From Actinomycetota bacterium (GTDB taxonomy: Bacteria; Actinomycetota; Actinomycetes; Nanopelagicales; Nanopelagicaceae), in contig WLED01000012.1 in NCBI GenBank assembly GCA_009704445.1, positions 1-16,967 of the forward strand: DNA of 16,967 bases. Reading direction: 5' to 3'. Below, piece after piece: positions 1 to 6,842 of the stretch. The notes under the pieces are model-generated. The model did not search any database. It was not told the DNA's origin and saw only the letters and a program-made list of their open reading frames with translations. A program made the position numbers and the translations under genes. Position 1 is the stretch's first letter. Each line of letters starts with the position of its first letter.

Positions 1-2
1 AC

Positions 3-8
3 TATGAT
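3..8 (+). promoter_or_regulatory. -10 box of the SRP RNA gene
   Basis: TATGAT lies at 3-8, one base off the TATAAT consensus. Its last T as position -7 puts the start site at about 15, exactly where the SRP RNA helix begins. The -35 region is outside the window. Confidence 0.6.
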
Positions 9-14
9 TACGCC

Positions 15-105
15 AGATCCCTCGTACGGCGTTACCGTACTGAACTCCCCCAGGGCAGGAATGCAGCAAGGGTAGGTCCGCTCTGGCGGGTGTGCGAGGG
101 GTCCT
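15..105 (+). ncRNA. ffs: Signal recognition particle RNA, small bacterial (4.5S) type
   Basis: This is the RNA scaffold of the signal recognition particle, which binds Ffh and targets nascent membrane proteins to FtsY and SecYEG. The ends pair into a long helix: 16-28 with 91-103, with a few G-U pairs. The apical part carries the conserved Ffh-binding region: CAGGGCA, a GGAA tetraloop closed by C-A/T-G, then the GCAGCAAGGG strand that forms the opposite side of the symmetric internal loop. The length of about 90 nt fits the short SRP RNA lacking an Alu domain. An SRP RNA next to dnaX is a common bacterial arrangement. No clear terminator is visible before dnaX, so readthrough is possible. The ends are approximate, set by the helix and the -10 box. 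Confidence 0.9.
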
Positions 106-150
106 ATAAATTGCGTCGAACAGTAGACAAACAGCAGAGAAGGAGTGGCG

Positions 151-1962
151 ATGTCATTAGCTTTGTATCGTAAATATCGCCCATCTGTATTTGCCGATGT
201 AATCGGACAAGAACATGTAACTGTTCCACTTTCAAATGCACTAGAAACTGGACGCACTCATCACGCATATTTATTTAGTGGACCACGCGGTTGCGGAAAA
301 ACTTCTAGTGCCCGAATCATGGCGCGCTCGCTCAACTGTGAGAAAGGGCCAACACCTAATCCCTGCGGACAATGCCAATCATGTACAGATTTAGTTGCAA
401 ACGGTCCGGGATCACTCGATGTTATTGAATTAGATGCTGCAACCCATGGCTTAGTTGATGACGCCCGCGATCTACGCGATAAAGCTTTTTTTGCCCCGGT
501 ACACAGTCGTTACAAAATTTACATTATTGATGAGGCCCACCAACTTGGACCAGGTGCAGCCAATGCATTATTAAAAGTAGTTGAAGAGCCTCCTGCGCAT
601 GTCATTTTTATTTTTGCAACAACTGAACCAGATAAATTGATCGCAACAATTAGATCCAGAACTCATCACTACCCATTTAGATTAGTTCCACCTGGAATAT
701 TGGCTCTTCATCTTGAAAAAATCTGCGAGGCAGAAGGAGTAAAGGTTGCGAAAGGTGTTATTCCACTTGTAGTTAGAGCATCGGGTGGATCAGTTAGAGA
801 TGCACTCTCGGTTTTGGGTCAACTGTTAGCTGGTGCAGGAAAAGATGGAGTCAGCTACGAAATTGCTATACAACTGCTTGGCTTTACAGATGGCGCCCTA
901 TTAGATGACGCGCTTGATGCAATTGCAGCTCGAGACGGTGCAACTTTGTTTAAGACAATTGATCGTGTTATTGAATCTGGCCATGATCCTCGCCGGTTTA
1001 CAAGTGATTTGTTGGAGCGTTTACGAGACTTAATGATTGTAGATGCACTAAAAGACTCAACTGCAAACTCCATTCTGCGTGATTTACCAGAAGATCAAAT
1101 GGAGAGAATGCGCAATCAATCCAATCGAATTGGTGCAGCAAATCTTTCTCGTGCAGCCGATATTGCGGCAGAAGGTTTAACACAAATGCGAGGGGCAACT
1201 GCGCCACGCTTAATTCTTGAACTTATCTGCGGGCGTATCTTGCTGCCAATCGGAGATAGTTCTGATGCTGGAATGCTCTCTCGAATTGAGCGCTTGGAGC
1301 GTGCAGAGAATATTGCGCCTCTGTCTTCAACTCGTTCATCAGAAACACGAGTTGCGGATTCTGCTTCATCTTCAGCGCGTTCATCAGAAACACGAACTGA
1401 GCCTTCTGCTTCAGTTCGAAACGTGGAGGCAAAAGAAAAAGCAGCCTCCACTCATTCGACTCAAGCAGAAGGCACAACTAAATCTGAAGCGAGCAGCACT
1501 AAAGTAGCAGCGGTGGCGCCAACCGTCAAAGCAAAAGAAACTGCACCGAGCGCTGCGCCGAAGGAAAAGGTGCCGGGCAACTTTGATATCGCTGCTTTGC
1601 GCAGAGCATGGCCTGATGTGATTGAAGATGTGAAAAAACGCCGCAGATTAACTTGGTCACTTTTAAGTGCCTCGGCGCAAGTGTTATCAGTGGACGAAGA
1701 TGCAATAACAATCGGAATTGTTAATCCTGGAGCTAAAGAAAGTTTTGAACGATCTGAATCAGATGTAATTTTGCGGAATGCATTTATTGATGTTGTGGGG
1801 ATAGATAGAAGAATAGCGGTTGTAGTAGATCCATCAATCGATACAAATACGCCAGCTGCCAGAGAGACTAGAACTTCAGAGGCTCCCACAGATCCCAATC
1901 AATTAACTGGTGCTGCTCTTTTGATGCAAGAACTCGGCGCACAAGTAATTGAAGGCAAATAA
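151..1962 (+). CDS. dnaX: DNA polymerase III subunit gamma/tau (clamp loader)
   Basis: This is the clamp-loader ATPase that opens the beta clamp, loads it on primed DNA and bridges polymerase cores. The product is 603 aa. Seen: Walker A GPRGCGKT at residues 44-51, the zinc-binding cysteines C63, C72, C75 and C78, Walker B IIDEAH at 125-130, sensor 1 near FATTEPDK (about 155-163), and sensor 2 around GGSVRDAL. Residues of about 390-475 form a low-complexity Ser/Thr/Ala/Glu/Lys linker, followed by a tau-like C-terminal domain. The ATG at 151 is preferred because AAGGAG at 140-145 sits 5 nt before it; the GTG at 145 overlaps that ribosome binding site. The gene ends 3 nt before recR, so the two are probably cotranscribed. 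The linker holds a 15-residue tandem repeat and a hairpin around an A-rich run (see findings). Confidence 0.96.
   Translation: MSLALYRKYRPSVFADVIGQEHVTVPLSNALETGRTHHAYLFSGPRGCGKTSSARIMARSLNCEKGPTPNPCGQCQSCTDLVANGPGSLDVIELDAATHGLVDDARDLRDKAFFAPVHSRYKIYIIDEAHQLGPGAANALLKVVEEPPAHVIFIFATTEPDKLIATIRSRTHHYPFRLVPPGILALHLEKICEAEGVKVAKGVIPLVVRASGGSVRDALSVLGQLLAGAGKDGVSYEIAIQLLGFTDGALLDDALDAIAARDGATLFKTIDRVIESGHDPRRFTSDLLERLRDLMIVDALKDSTANSILRDLPEDQMERMRNQSNRIGAANLSRAADIAAEGLTQMRGATAPRLILELICGRILLPIGDSSDAGMLSRIERLERAENIAPLSSTRSSETRVADSASSSARSSETRTEPSASVRNVEAKEKAASTHSTQAEGTTKSEASSTKVAAVAPTVKAKETAPSAAPKEKVPGNFDIAALRRAWPDVIEDVKKRRRLTWSLLSASAQVLSVDEDAITIGIVNPGAKESFERSESDVILRNAFIDVVGIDRRIAVVVDPSIDTNTPAARETRTSEAPTDPNQLTGAALLMQELGAQVIEGK
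1324..1413 (+). repeat. 45-bp tandem duplication in the dnaX linker
   Basis: Two adjacent 45-nt units (1324-1368 and 1369-1413) encode SSTRSSETRVADSAS and SSARSSETRTEPSAS. Each contains the identical 18-mer CGTTCATCAGAAACACGA (1333-1350 and 1378-1395). The repeat keeps frame and lies in the disordered linker of DnaX. Confidence 0.8.
1423..1451 (+). other. Hairpin with an A-rich loop inside dnaX
   Basis: A perfect 8-bp inverted repeat, GTGGAGGC (1423-1430) and GCCTCCAC (1444-1451), encloses the 13-nt loop AAAAGAAAAAGCA. The 5' arm includes a Shine-Dalgarno-like GGAGG. A -1 shift at the AAA codon 1438-1440 would reach TAA at 1479-1481 and give a product of about 443 aa, close to the size of E. 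coli gamma. Frameshifting is inferred and not shown. Confidence 0.4.
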
Positions 1963-1965
1963 TAG

Positions 1966-2568
1966 ATGTCCGGAATGTATGAAGGTGCAATTCAAGATCT
2001 CATAGATGCTTTAGGGCGTTTACCTGGAATTGGGCCAAAAAGTGCTCAACGAATTGCTTTTCACATTTTGCAATCTGATGCTGAAGTTGCATCAGCACTT
2101 GTCGATTCAATTCGGACCGTTAAAGAGCGCGTTAAGTTTTGTATTCACTGCGGAAATGTTTCAGAAGAATCTGAATGTCGAATCTGTCGTGATCCTCGTC
2201 GTGAAAACTCATCCATCTGTGTGGTTGAAGAAAGCAAAGATGTTATTGCAATAGAACGAACCCGCGAGTTTCGTGGTAAGTACCATGTATTGGGTGGGGC
2301 AATCTCACCGATAGATGGAATTGGTCCAGAACAGTTACGAATTCGCGAGCTAATGACGCGGTTGGCAGATTCTGAAATTACCGAAGTTATTTTGGCGACC
2401 GATCCCAACCTGGAAGGTGAGGCAACCGCGACCTATCTTTCTCGTTTGATTAAACCAATGGGCATCAAGGTTTCTCGTCTAGCAAGTGGCCTACCAGTAG
2501 GCGGAGACCTTGAATATGCCGATGAAGTTACTCTCGGACGAGCCTTTGAGGGCCGCCGAGACGTATAG
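1966..2568 (+). CDS. recR: Recombination mediator protein RecR
   Basis: RecR works with RecO (and RecF) to load RecA onto SSB-coated single-stranded DNA at gaps and stalled forks. The product is 200 aa, the usual length. Seen: the N-terminal helix-hairpin-helix LGRLPGIGPKSAQRIAF (about 16-32), a C4 zinc finger with C59, C62, C71 and C74, and a Toprim domain from about residue 83 (CVVEESKDVIAIE, then the ATDPNLEGEATATYL region). It starts 3 nt after the dnaX stop, with GAAGG at 1951-1955 inside the dnaX 3' end as a possible ribosome binding site. A second in-frame ATG at 1975 matches the start of many RecR proteins (MYEGAIQDL) but has no ribosome binding site. The dnaX-recR pairing is common in bacteria. 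Confidence 0.95.
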   Translation: MSGMYEGAIQDLIDALGRLPGIGPKSAQRIAFHILQSDAEVASALVDSIRTVKERVKFCIHCGNVSEESECRICRDPRRENSSICVVEESKDVIAIERTREFRGKYHVLGGAISPIDGIGPEQLRIRELMTRLADSEITEVILATDPNLEGEATATYLSRLIKPMGIKVSRLASGLPVGGDLEYADEVTLGRAFEGRRDV

Positions 2569-2607
2569 TCTCACTATTTGAGAGTCATGCCGTCTCAACA
2601 TATGAGA
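2569..2607 (+). promoter_or_regulatory. Tandem TCTCA-N5-TGAGA palindromes over a likely lysC promoter
   Basis: Two copies of the same palindrome, TCTCACTATTTGAGA (2569-2583) and TCTCAACATATGAGA (2593-2607), have centres 24 bp apart. The first begins just after the recR stop. A possible -35 TTGAGA (2578-2583) and -10 TATGAG (2601-2606), separated by 17 bp, fall in their right arms, as expected for a repressor operator pair. The identity of the regulator is unknown. The promoter is inferred, and its -10 lacks the final T. Confidence 0.5.
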
Positions 2608-2658
2608 AATTAAGAATATCGGGTAGCCTCATCGAATTTCATGCTTCATGATTAATCC

Positions 2659-3930
2659 ATGGGATTGATCGTTCAAAAATTCGGAGGCTCATCTGTAGCC
2701 GATGCTGAGGGCATGAAGCGGGTAGCTAATCGAATTGTGGCTACTAAGCGCGATGGCAATCAGGTTGTAGTTGTTGTCTCAGCTATGGGCGATACCACTG
2801 ATGAGCTTATTGATTTAGCAGAGCAGATCACTCCAATTCCACAAGGTCGCGAATTGGATATGTTGCTAACAGCAGGTGAGCGGATCTCAATGGCGCTACT
2901 TGCGATGGCTATTAATAACTTGGGTCATGAAGCACTTTCATTTACCGGGAGTCAAGCAGGTGTAATTACAACTTCAACCCATGGTCGCGCTCGCATTATC
3001 GATGTCACTCCAGGACGCATCAAAGAAGCATTAGATACTGGTGCAATTGCGATCGTTGCTGGCTTTCAGGGAATTTCACAGGATACAAAAGATGTAACAA
3101 CTTTAGGTCGCGGCGGTAGCGATACAACTGCCGTTGCACTGGCTGCAGCATTAGATGCAGATGTCTGCGAAATTTACACGGATGTTGATGGAGTCTTTAG
3201 TGCAGACCCACGTGTTGTCCCAAGTGCACAGAAGTTAAAAACCGTCACTTACGACGAAATGCTTGAGCTGGCAGCAAGTGGTGCAAAAGTTTTGCACTTG
3301 CGTTGCGTCGAGTATGCACGCCGATTTAATTTACCAATTCACGTACGTTCATCTTTTTCCAATAACGAAGGAACATGGGTGGTCAAAGATCATCCAGAAG
3401 GAGGCGCCATGGAACAAGCAATCATCTCAGGTATCGCTCACGATAAGAGTGAAGCCAAAATTACAATCGTTGGTGTACCTGACCGCACTGGTGTGGCAGC
3501 GCGCATTTTTCAAGCTATCGCCGATGCTGACATTAACATCGACATGATTGTGCAAAATGTTTCAGCGGCAGCAACTGGCCTGACGGATATCTCATTTACT
3601 TTGCCTAAAGCAGAAGGTGCAGAAGCAACGTCTATTTTGCAAAAACTGAAGGGTGAGGTTGGTTTTTCATCCATTCAATATGACGATCAAATTGGCAAGT
3701 TATCGCTCGTCGGTGCTGGAATGCGCTCACACCCTGGCGTCACAGCAACTTTCTTTGGCGCACTTTCTGACGCTGGAATAAACATCGAAATGATTTCAAC
3801 TTCTGAGATCCGAATTTCAATTATTTGTCGTGAAGCAGATTTAGAACGAGGAGCAAAAGCAGCACACACAGCCTTTGAACTTGATGCAGACCAAAATGAG
3901 GCTGTTGTTTATGGAGGTACAGGACGATGA
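2659..3930 (+). CDS. lysC: Aspartate kinase, alpha subunit (full length)
   Basis: This cytosolic enzyme phosphorylates L-aspartate to 4-phospho-L-aspartate, the first step toward lysine, diaminopimelate, threonine and methionine. The product is 423 aa, matching the roughly 421 aa of the Corynebacterium and Mycobacterium enzymes. Seen: KFGGSS at 7-12 (nucleotide-binding start of the kinase fold), TAGERISMALLAMAI, the TLGRGGSDTTAVALAAAL glycine-rich loop, TDVDGVFSADPR, and two C-terminal ACT domains (about 265-335 and 345-410) that in this family bind lysine and threonine for feedback inhibition. There is no convincing Shine-Dalgarno before ATG 2659, so initiation may be leaderless or weak. The stop overlaps asd by 4 nt. 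It is the first gene of the lysC-asd chain. Confidence 0.95.
   Translation: MGLIVQKFGGSSVADAEGMKRVANRIVATKRDGNQVVVVVSAMGDTTDELIDLAEQITPIPQGRELDMLLTAGERISMALLAMAINNLGHEALSFTGSQAGVITTSTHGRARIIDVTPGRIKEALDTGAIAIVAGFQGISQDTKDVTTLGRGGSDTTAVALAAALDADVCEIYTDVDGVFSADPRVVPSAQKLKTVTYDEMLELAASGAKVLHLRCVEYARRFNLPIHVRSSFSNNEGTWVVKDHPEGGAMEQAIISGIAHDKSEAKITIVGVPDRTGVAARIFQAIADADINIDMIVQNVSAAATGLTDISFTLPKAEGAEATSILQKLKGEVGFSSIQYDDQIGKLSLVGAGMRSHPGVTATFFGALSDAGINIEMISTSEIRISIICREADLERGAKAAHTAFELDADQNEAVVYGGTGR
3409..3930 (+). CDS. lysC: Aspartate kinase beta subunit from an internal in-frame start
   Basis: Codon 251 of lysC is an ATG at 3409, preceded by a near-perfect Shine-Dalgarno GAAGGAGG (3397-3404) 4 nt upstream. 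Initiation here would give a 173-aa protein beginning MEQAIISG that holds only the two ACT domains. In Corynebacterium glutamicum and Bacillus subtilis the aspartokinase beta subunit is made in this way from an in-phase internal start, and an alpha2beta2 enzyme is formed. The same position and the unusually strong ribosome binding site make it likely here. It is not proven from sequence alone. Confidence 0.7.
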   Translation: MEQAIISGIAHDKSEAKITIVGVPDRTGVAARIFQAIADADINIDMIVQNVSAAATGLTDISFTLPKAEGAEATSILQKLKGEVGFSSIQYDDQIGKLSLVGAGMRSHPGVTATFFGALSDAGINIEMISTSEIRISIICREADLERGAKAAHTAFELDADQNEAVVYGGTGR

Positions 3931-4988
3931 GTAAAGCCAAAAAGAAGCCTTCTTTAGCAGTTGTAGGTGCAACAGGTGCTGTTGGCACAGTCATGCTTGG
4001 AATTTTGTCCGAGCGAAAAGATGTGTGGGGCGAGATTCGTTTAATTGCATCAGCTCGAAGTGCAGGAAAAAAACTTGTTTGCCGTGGAGAAGAGTTAACG
4101 GTTGTTGCTCTTTCTCCAGAGGCCTTCGATGGCATAGATGTTGCGATGTTTGATGTGCCAGATGAAATCTCTGCAAAGTGGGCTCCCATTGCAGTTTCAC
4201 GAGGTGCAATTGTTGTAGATAACTCAGGGGCATTTCGAATGGATCCAAAAGTTCCATTAGTTGTTCCAGAAGTTAATCCAAAGGAAGCAAAGAAAAGACC
4301 TAAAGGAATCATTTCAAATCCAAACTGCACAACAATGTCAATGATTGTTGCGATGGGCGCTCTCCATAAAAAGTTTGAATTAAAGGAACTAGTTGTGGCC
4401 TCATATCAAGCAGCATCGGGTGCAGGCCAACCAGGTATAGATGGCCTGCGTGAGCAAATCTCGAAAATTGCTGGAACAAATGCAGGAGAGGCAACTTCAG
4501 ATGTAAGAAAAGTAATCACCGATTCTTCACCATTTCCAGCACCACTTGCACTCAACGTTATTCCGTGGGCTGGATCTTTATCCGAAGCTGGATATACATC
4601 AGAAGAACTAAAGGTTCGTAATGAATCACGCAAAATTCTGGGAATGCCAAAACTAAAGGTTTCTGCAACTTGTGTGCGTGTACCGGTTTTAACTACACAC
4701 TCACTTGCTGTTCATGCAACATTTAAAAATGTTGTTACTCGAAAAGCAGCACAAAAGATACTTGAAAAAGCTGCCGGAGTGATTTTGCTTGATGATCCAG
4801 AAAACAAGAAGTTTCCGACACCTAATGATGTTGTTGGAACGGATCCAACTTGGGTCGGCCGTGTGCGCCAATCATTAGATGATGAGAAATCTATTGATTT
4901 GTTCCTTTGTGGCGATAACTTACGTAAAGGAGCTGCACTCAATACTGCCCAAATTGGCGAGCTATTGGCTGTAGAGTTAACAAAATGA
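3927..4988 (+). CDS. asd: Aspartate-semialdehyde dehydrogenase
   Basis: This enzyme reduces 4-phospho-aspartate to aspartate-4-semialdehyde with NADPH, the second step of the aspartate pathway and the branch point to diaminopimelate/lysine and homoserine. The product is 353 aa, a normal length. Seen: the Rossmann motif GATGAVG at 14-20, the catalytic cysteine C134 in SNPNCTTM, and the likely catalytic histidine H258 in RVPVLTTHS. ATG 3927 overlaps the lysC stop (ATGA), with GGAGG at 3913-3917 as ribosome binding site. The lysC-asd operon is typical of Actinobacteria. Its own stop overlaps the next gene in the same ATGA fashion. Confidence 0.96.
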   Translation: MSKAKKKPSLAVVGATGAVGTVMLGILSERKDVWGEIRLIASARSAGKKLVCRGEELTVVALSPEAFDGIDVAMFDVPDEISAKWAPIAVSRGAIVVDNSGAFRMDPKVPLVVPEVNPKEAKKRPKGIISNPNCTTMSMIVAMGALHKKFELKELVVASYQAASGAGQPGIDGLREQISKIAGTNAGEATSDVRKVITDSSPFPAPLALNVIPWAGSLSEAGYTSEELKVRNESRKILGMPKLKVSATCVRVPVLTTHSLAVHATFKNVVTRKAAQKILEKAAGVILLDDPENKKFPTPNDVVGTDPTWVGRVRQSLDDEKSIDLFLCGDNLRKGAALNTAQIGELLAVELTK

Positions 4989-5437
4989 GTATCAAGGAAA
5001 CTTTACGTGCAGATCTAACTGATGCAATTCGCGGACGCAATGAAATTGTCTCTGGCACAATTCGAATGGTTCTTACTGCAATCACAAATGAAGAGGTAGC
5101 TGGTAAAGAAGCACGTACATTGAGCGACGAAGAGTTAATTGTTGTTCTATCTCGGGAAGCAAAAAAGCGTCGGGAAGCAGCGGAGGCTTTTGAAAGCGCT
5201 GGTCATCCAGAAAAAGCAGCGTTAGAAAAGGCCGAGGGAGAAGTAATTGCAAAGTATCTTCCTGCCCAGTTAAGCACTGATGAGATTAAGAAGATTATTG
5301 CCGATGCGATTGCATCGACCGGTGCTGCAGGCCCTGCAGATATGGGTAAAGTCATGGGCGCCATTAAACAGAAAATTGCAGGCAAAGCAGATGGAGCACT
5401 CGTTTCATCCTTAGTTAAAGAGAGTTTAAATAAATGA
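4985..5437 (+). CDS. GatB/YqeY domain protein
   Basis: A 150-aa protein of the YqeY family, which resembles the C-terminal tail domain of the GatB subunit of the tRNA amidotransferase. In GatB the domain contacts tRNA; the role of free YqeY proteins is unclear. Seen: the N-terminal helical part MSIKETLRADLTDAIRGRNE, the conserved REAKKRREAAEAFESAGHPEKAALEKAE segment (about 56-83), IAKYLPAQLS, and the glycine-containing tail MGKVMGAIKQKIAGKADGALVSSLVKESL. It starts within the asd stop (ATGA) and its stop overlaps the next start, so translation is probably coupled along the operon. Confidence 0.92.
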   Translation: MSIKETLRADLTDAIRGRNEIVSGTIRMVLTAITNEEVAGKEARTLSDEELIVVLSREAKKRREAAEAFESAGHPEKAALEKAEGEVIAKYLPAQLSTDEIKKIIADAIASTGAAGPADMGKVMGAIKQKIAGKADGALVSSLVKESLNK

Positions 5438-5592
5438 TTAAGTATGAATACGCAACAGTTCCACTTCTTTCACATGCAACAAAACAAATTCTGGATACAT
5501 GGGGTTCAGATGGCTGGGAACTTGTACAAGTGATTCCTGCACCTGGTACTGGCGAACAATTAGTTGCATATATGAAGAGAGCCATTGGATGA
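5434..5592 (+). CDS. Small DUF4177-like protein
   Basis: A 52-aa reading frame, MIKYEYATVPLLSHATKQIL..., rich in aromatic residues and containing DTWGSDGWELVQVIPAP and QLVAYMKR. The GWELVQV pattern is typical of DUF4177-type small proteins. Very similar small proteins precede ridA-like genes in Streptomyces and Mycobacterium (the Rv3678A/Rv3678c pair, recalled and not searched). ATG 5434 overlaps the yqeY stop, giving ATGA. No function is known. The match in wording and position to actinobacterial relatives makes it a real gene despite its size. Confidence 0.85.
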   Translation: MIKYEYATVPLLSHATKQILDTWGSDGWELVQVIPAPGTGEQLVAYMKRAIG

Positions 5593-5635
5593 ATGGCAAC
5601 TGCATGAAAAACAACTACGTGAAAAGAGCTAGCGC

Positions 5636-6103
5636 GTGAATAAAGTAGATGTTCGGTCAAAACTTAAGGAACTAGGTCTTGAGCTTCCAGTTGCCGCAAA
5701 GCCAGTTGCTGCCTATGTTCCTGCGATCCGTACAGGAAATTTAGTATTTACTGCCGGCCAACTTCCATTACTCAATGGTGAAATGGTTGGAACAGGAAAA
5801 GTTGATGGAGAGATAACTCCTGAGCGCGCCAAAGAACTCGCTCAAATTTGTGCACTCAATGCATTAGCTGCTGTAGAGACAGTTGCAGATGTAAACAAAA
5901 TTACAAAAATTGTGCGTGTTGTTGGATATGTAAATGGCGTTGCTGGTTTTGTTAATCACCCAGTCGTCGTAAATGGAGCATCCGAGCTGTTCATATCTGT
6001 CTGGGGAGATGGTGCAAAGCATGCACGAAGTGCAGTGGGAATTGCAGAGCTACCACTTAACTCACCTGTTGAAATTGAATTAACGGTTGAGATTACTGAT
6101 TAG
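5636..6103 (+). CDS. RidA family protein (YjgF/YER057c/UK114)
   Basis: A 155-aa member of the RidA superfamily. Classical RidA hydrolyses reactive enamine/imine intermediates made by PLP enzymes, but this actinobacterial subfamily is longer and may differ in substrate. Seen: AAYVPAIRTGNLVFTAGQLPLLNGEMVGTGKV near the N-terminus, the RAKELAQICALNALAAVETVADVNKITKIVRVVGYVN core, and the C-terminal GAKHARSAVGIAELPLNSPVEIELTVEI segment, where the family's conserved Arg of R(S/T)xVG is present. The start is GTG 5636 with only a weak purine-rich stretch upstream (GAAAAGAG); an alternative downstream start is not obvious. It is convergent with crp, with 37 nt between the stops and no clear terminator. 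Confidence 0.92.
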   Translation: MNKVDVRSKLKELGLELPVAAKPVAAYVPAIRTGNLVFTAGQLPLLNGEMVGTGKVDGEITPERAKELAQICALNALAAVETVADVNKITKIVRVVGYVNGVAGFVNHPVVVNGASELFISVWGDGAKHARSAVGIAELPLNSPVEIELTVEITD

Positions 6104-6140
6104 AAGTTTGAAGTAGGGAAAGAATCGATCGAGGTTAAGT

Positions 6141-6824
6141 TTATTTGCTGCGCTTTGAAAGACGTTCCAAATCAGTAATCAAGACTGCTCGACCATCTAG
6201 TTTTAACCAATTACGCCCTGCAAAATCAGCAAGTGCTTTATTAACTGTTTCTCGAGAAGCGCCGACTAGTTGTGCCAACTCTTCCTGAGTTAAATCATGA
6301 TTTACCAACAAGCCTTCATCGGTTTGTTTTCCAAATCGCTCACCTAAATCAATTAGTGCCTTTGCAACTCTTCCTGGAACATCTGAGAAAACCAAATCGC
6401 CAACAGCTTCGTTGGTACGGCGTAAGCGTTGTGCAAGGCTAGCCAAAAGATTAAGTGCAACTTTGGGATTTTCTGCCAACCAGGGAATCAGTTTTGTTTG
6501 GCCAAGACTTAAAAGTTTGGCATCGGTAACAGCTGTTGCAGTCGATGTGCGGGGATTAGGATCAAAAAGACTGAGTTCCCCAAACATTTCGCCAGGACCA
6601 AGAATTGAAAGTAGGTTTTCTCGCCCATCCCCACTTGATGTACCTAGTTTAATCTTGCCCTCAACTATTACGTAAAGATGGTCACCCTCATCGCCTTCTG
6701 CGAACAAGATCGATCCCTTAGAGATTTTTACTGAGTCCATCGACGCATGGAGTGAGATTGCGGCAGATTCTTCAAGGGCAGTAAATAAAGGGGCCTTGCG
6801 GACTACAGATTCTTCGGGGGTCAC
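6141..6824 (-). CDS. crp: cAMP-receptor-type transcriptional regulator (Crp/Fnr family)
   Basis: A global regulator of 227 aa (GTG start at 6824). Seen: an N-terminal cyclic-nucleotide-binding beta barrel with the phosphate-binding cassette GEMFGELSLFDPNPRTSTA, the long dimerisation helix ending in LAQRLRRTNEAVGDLVFSDVPGRVAKAL, and a winged helix-turn-helix LTQEELAQLVGASRETVNKALADF. It closely resembles M. tuberculosis Crp (Rv3676, 224 aa) along its length. The GTG at 6824 is chosen over the ATG at 6866 because it fits the family length and because a -10 box TAAACT (complement of 6832-6837) lies just upstream, implying a leaderless mRNA. The 6866 start would also run through nth and the promoter. 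It is divergent from nth, the same neighbour as in mycobacteria. Confidence 0.93.
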   Translation of the reverse strand: MTPEESVVRKAPLFTALEESAAISLHASMDSVKISKGSILFAEGDEGDHLYVIVEGKIKLGTSSGDGRENLLSILGPGEMFGELSLFDPNPRTSTATAVTDAKLLSLGQTKLIPWLAENPKVALNLLASLAQRLRRTNEAVGDLVFSDVPGRVAKALIDLGERFGKQTDEGLLVNHDLTQEELAQLVGASRETVNKALADFAGRNWLKLDGRAVLITDLERLSKRSK

Positions 6825-6830
6825 GCAGGG

Positions 6831-6837
6831 TAGTTTA
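6831..6837. promoter_or_regulatory. Overlapping divergent -10 boxes for crp and nth
   Basis: TAGTTTA at 6831-6837 reads as TAGTTT on the plus strand and TAAACT on the minus strand, each fitting TANNNT. With the last T as -7, the plus start site is 6843, exactly the A of the nth ATG, and the minus start site is about 6825, one base before the crp GTG. The predicted start sites are 18 bp apart, the spacing described for symmetric bidirectional bacterial promoters. Confidence 0.6.
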
Positions 6838-6842
6838 CATCC

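Noticed and set aside
145..150. GTG at 145 as the dnaX start
   Set aside because: It overlaps the AAGGAG ribosome binding site; ATG 151 has correct spacing and gives the family's usual N-terminus (MSLALYRKYRP).
1461..1898. 145-aa minus-strand reading frame opposite dnaX
   Set aside because: A shadow of the low-complexity dnaX linker; no recognisable domain.
3821..4330. 169-aa minus-strand reading frame across lysC/asd
   Set aside because: It lies opposite two clearly identified enzymes, has no ribosome binding site or recognisable domain, and its composition is that of a reverse complement of coding DNA.
6104..6140. ATCGATCGA between ridA and crp as an operator or terminator
   Set aside because: A short palindrome only, with no stem-loop plus T run; it lies between two stop codons where an operator is not expected.
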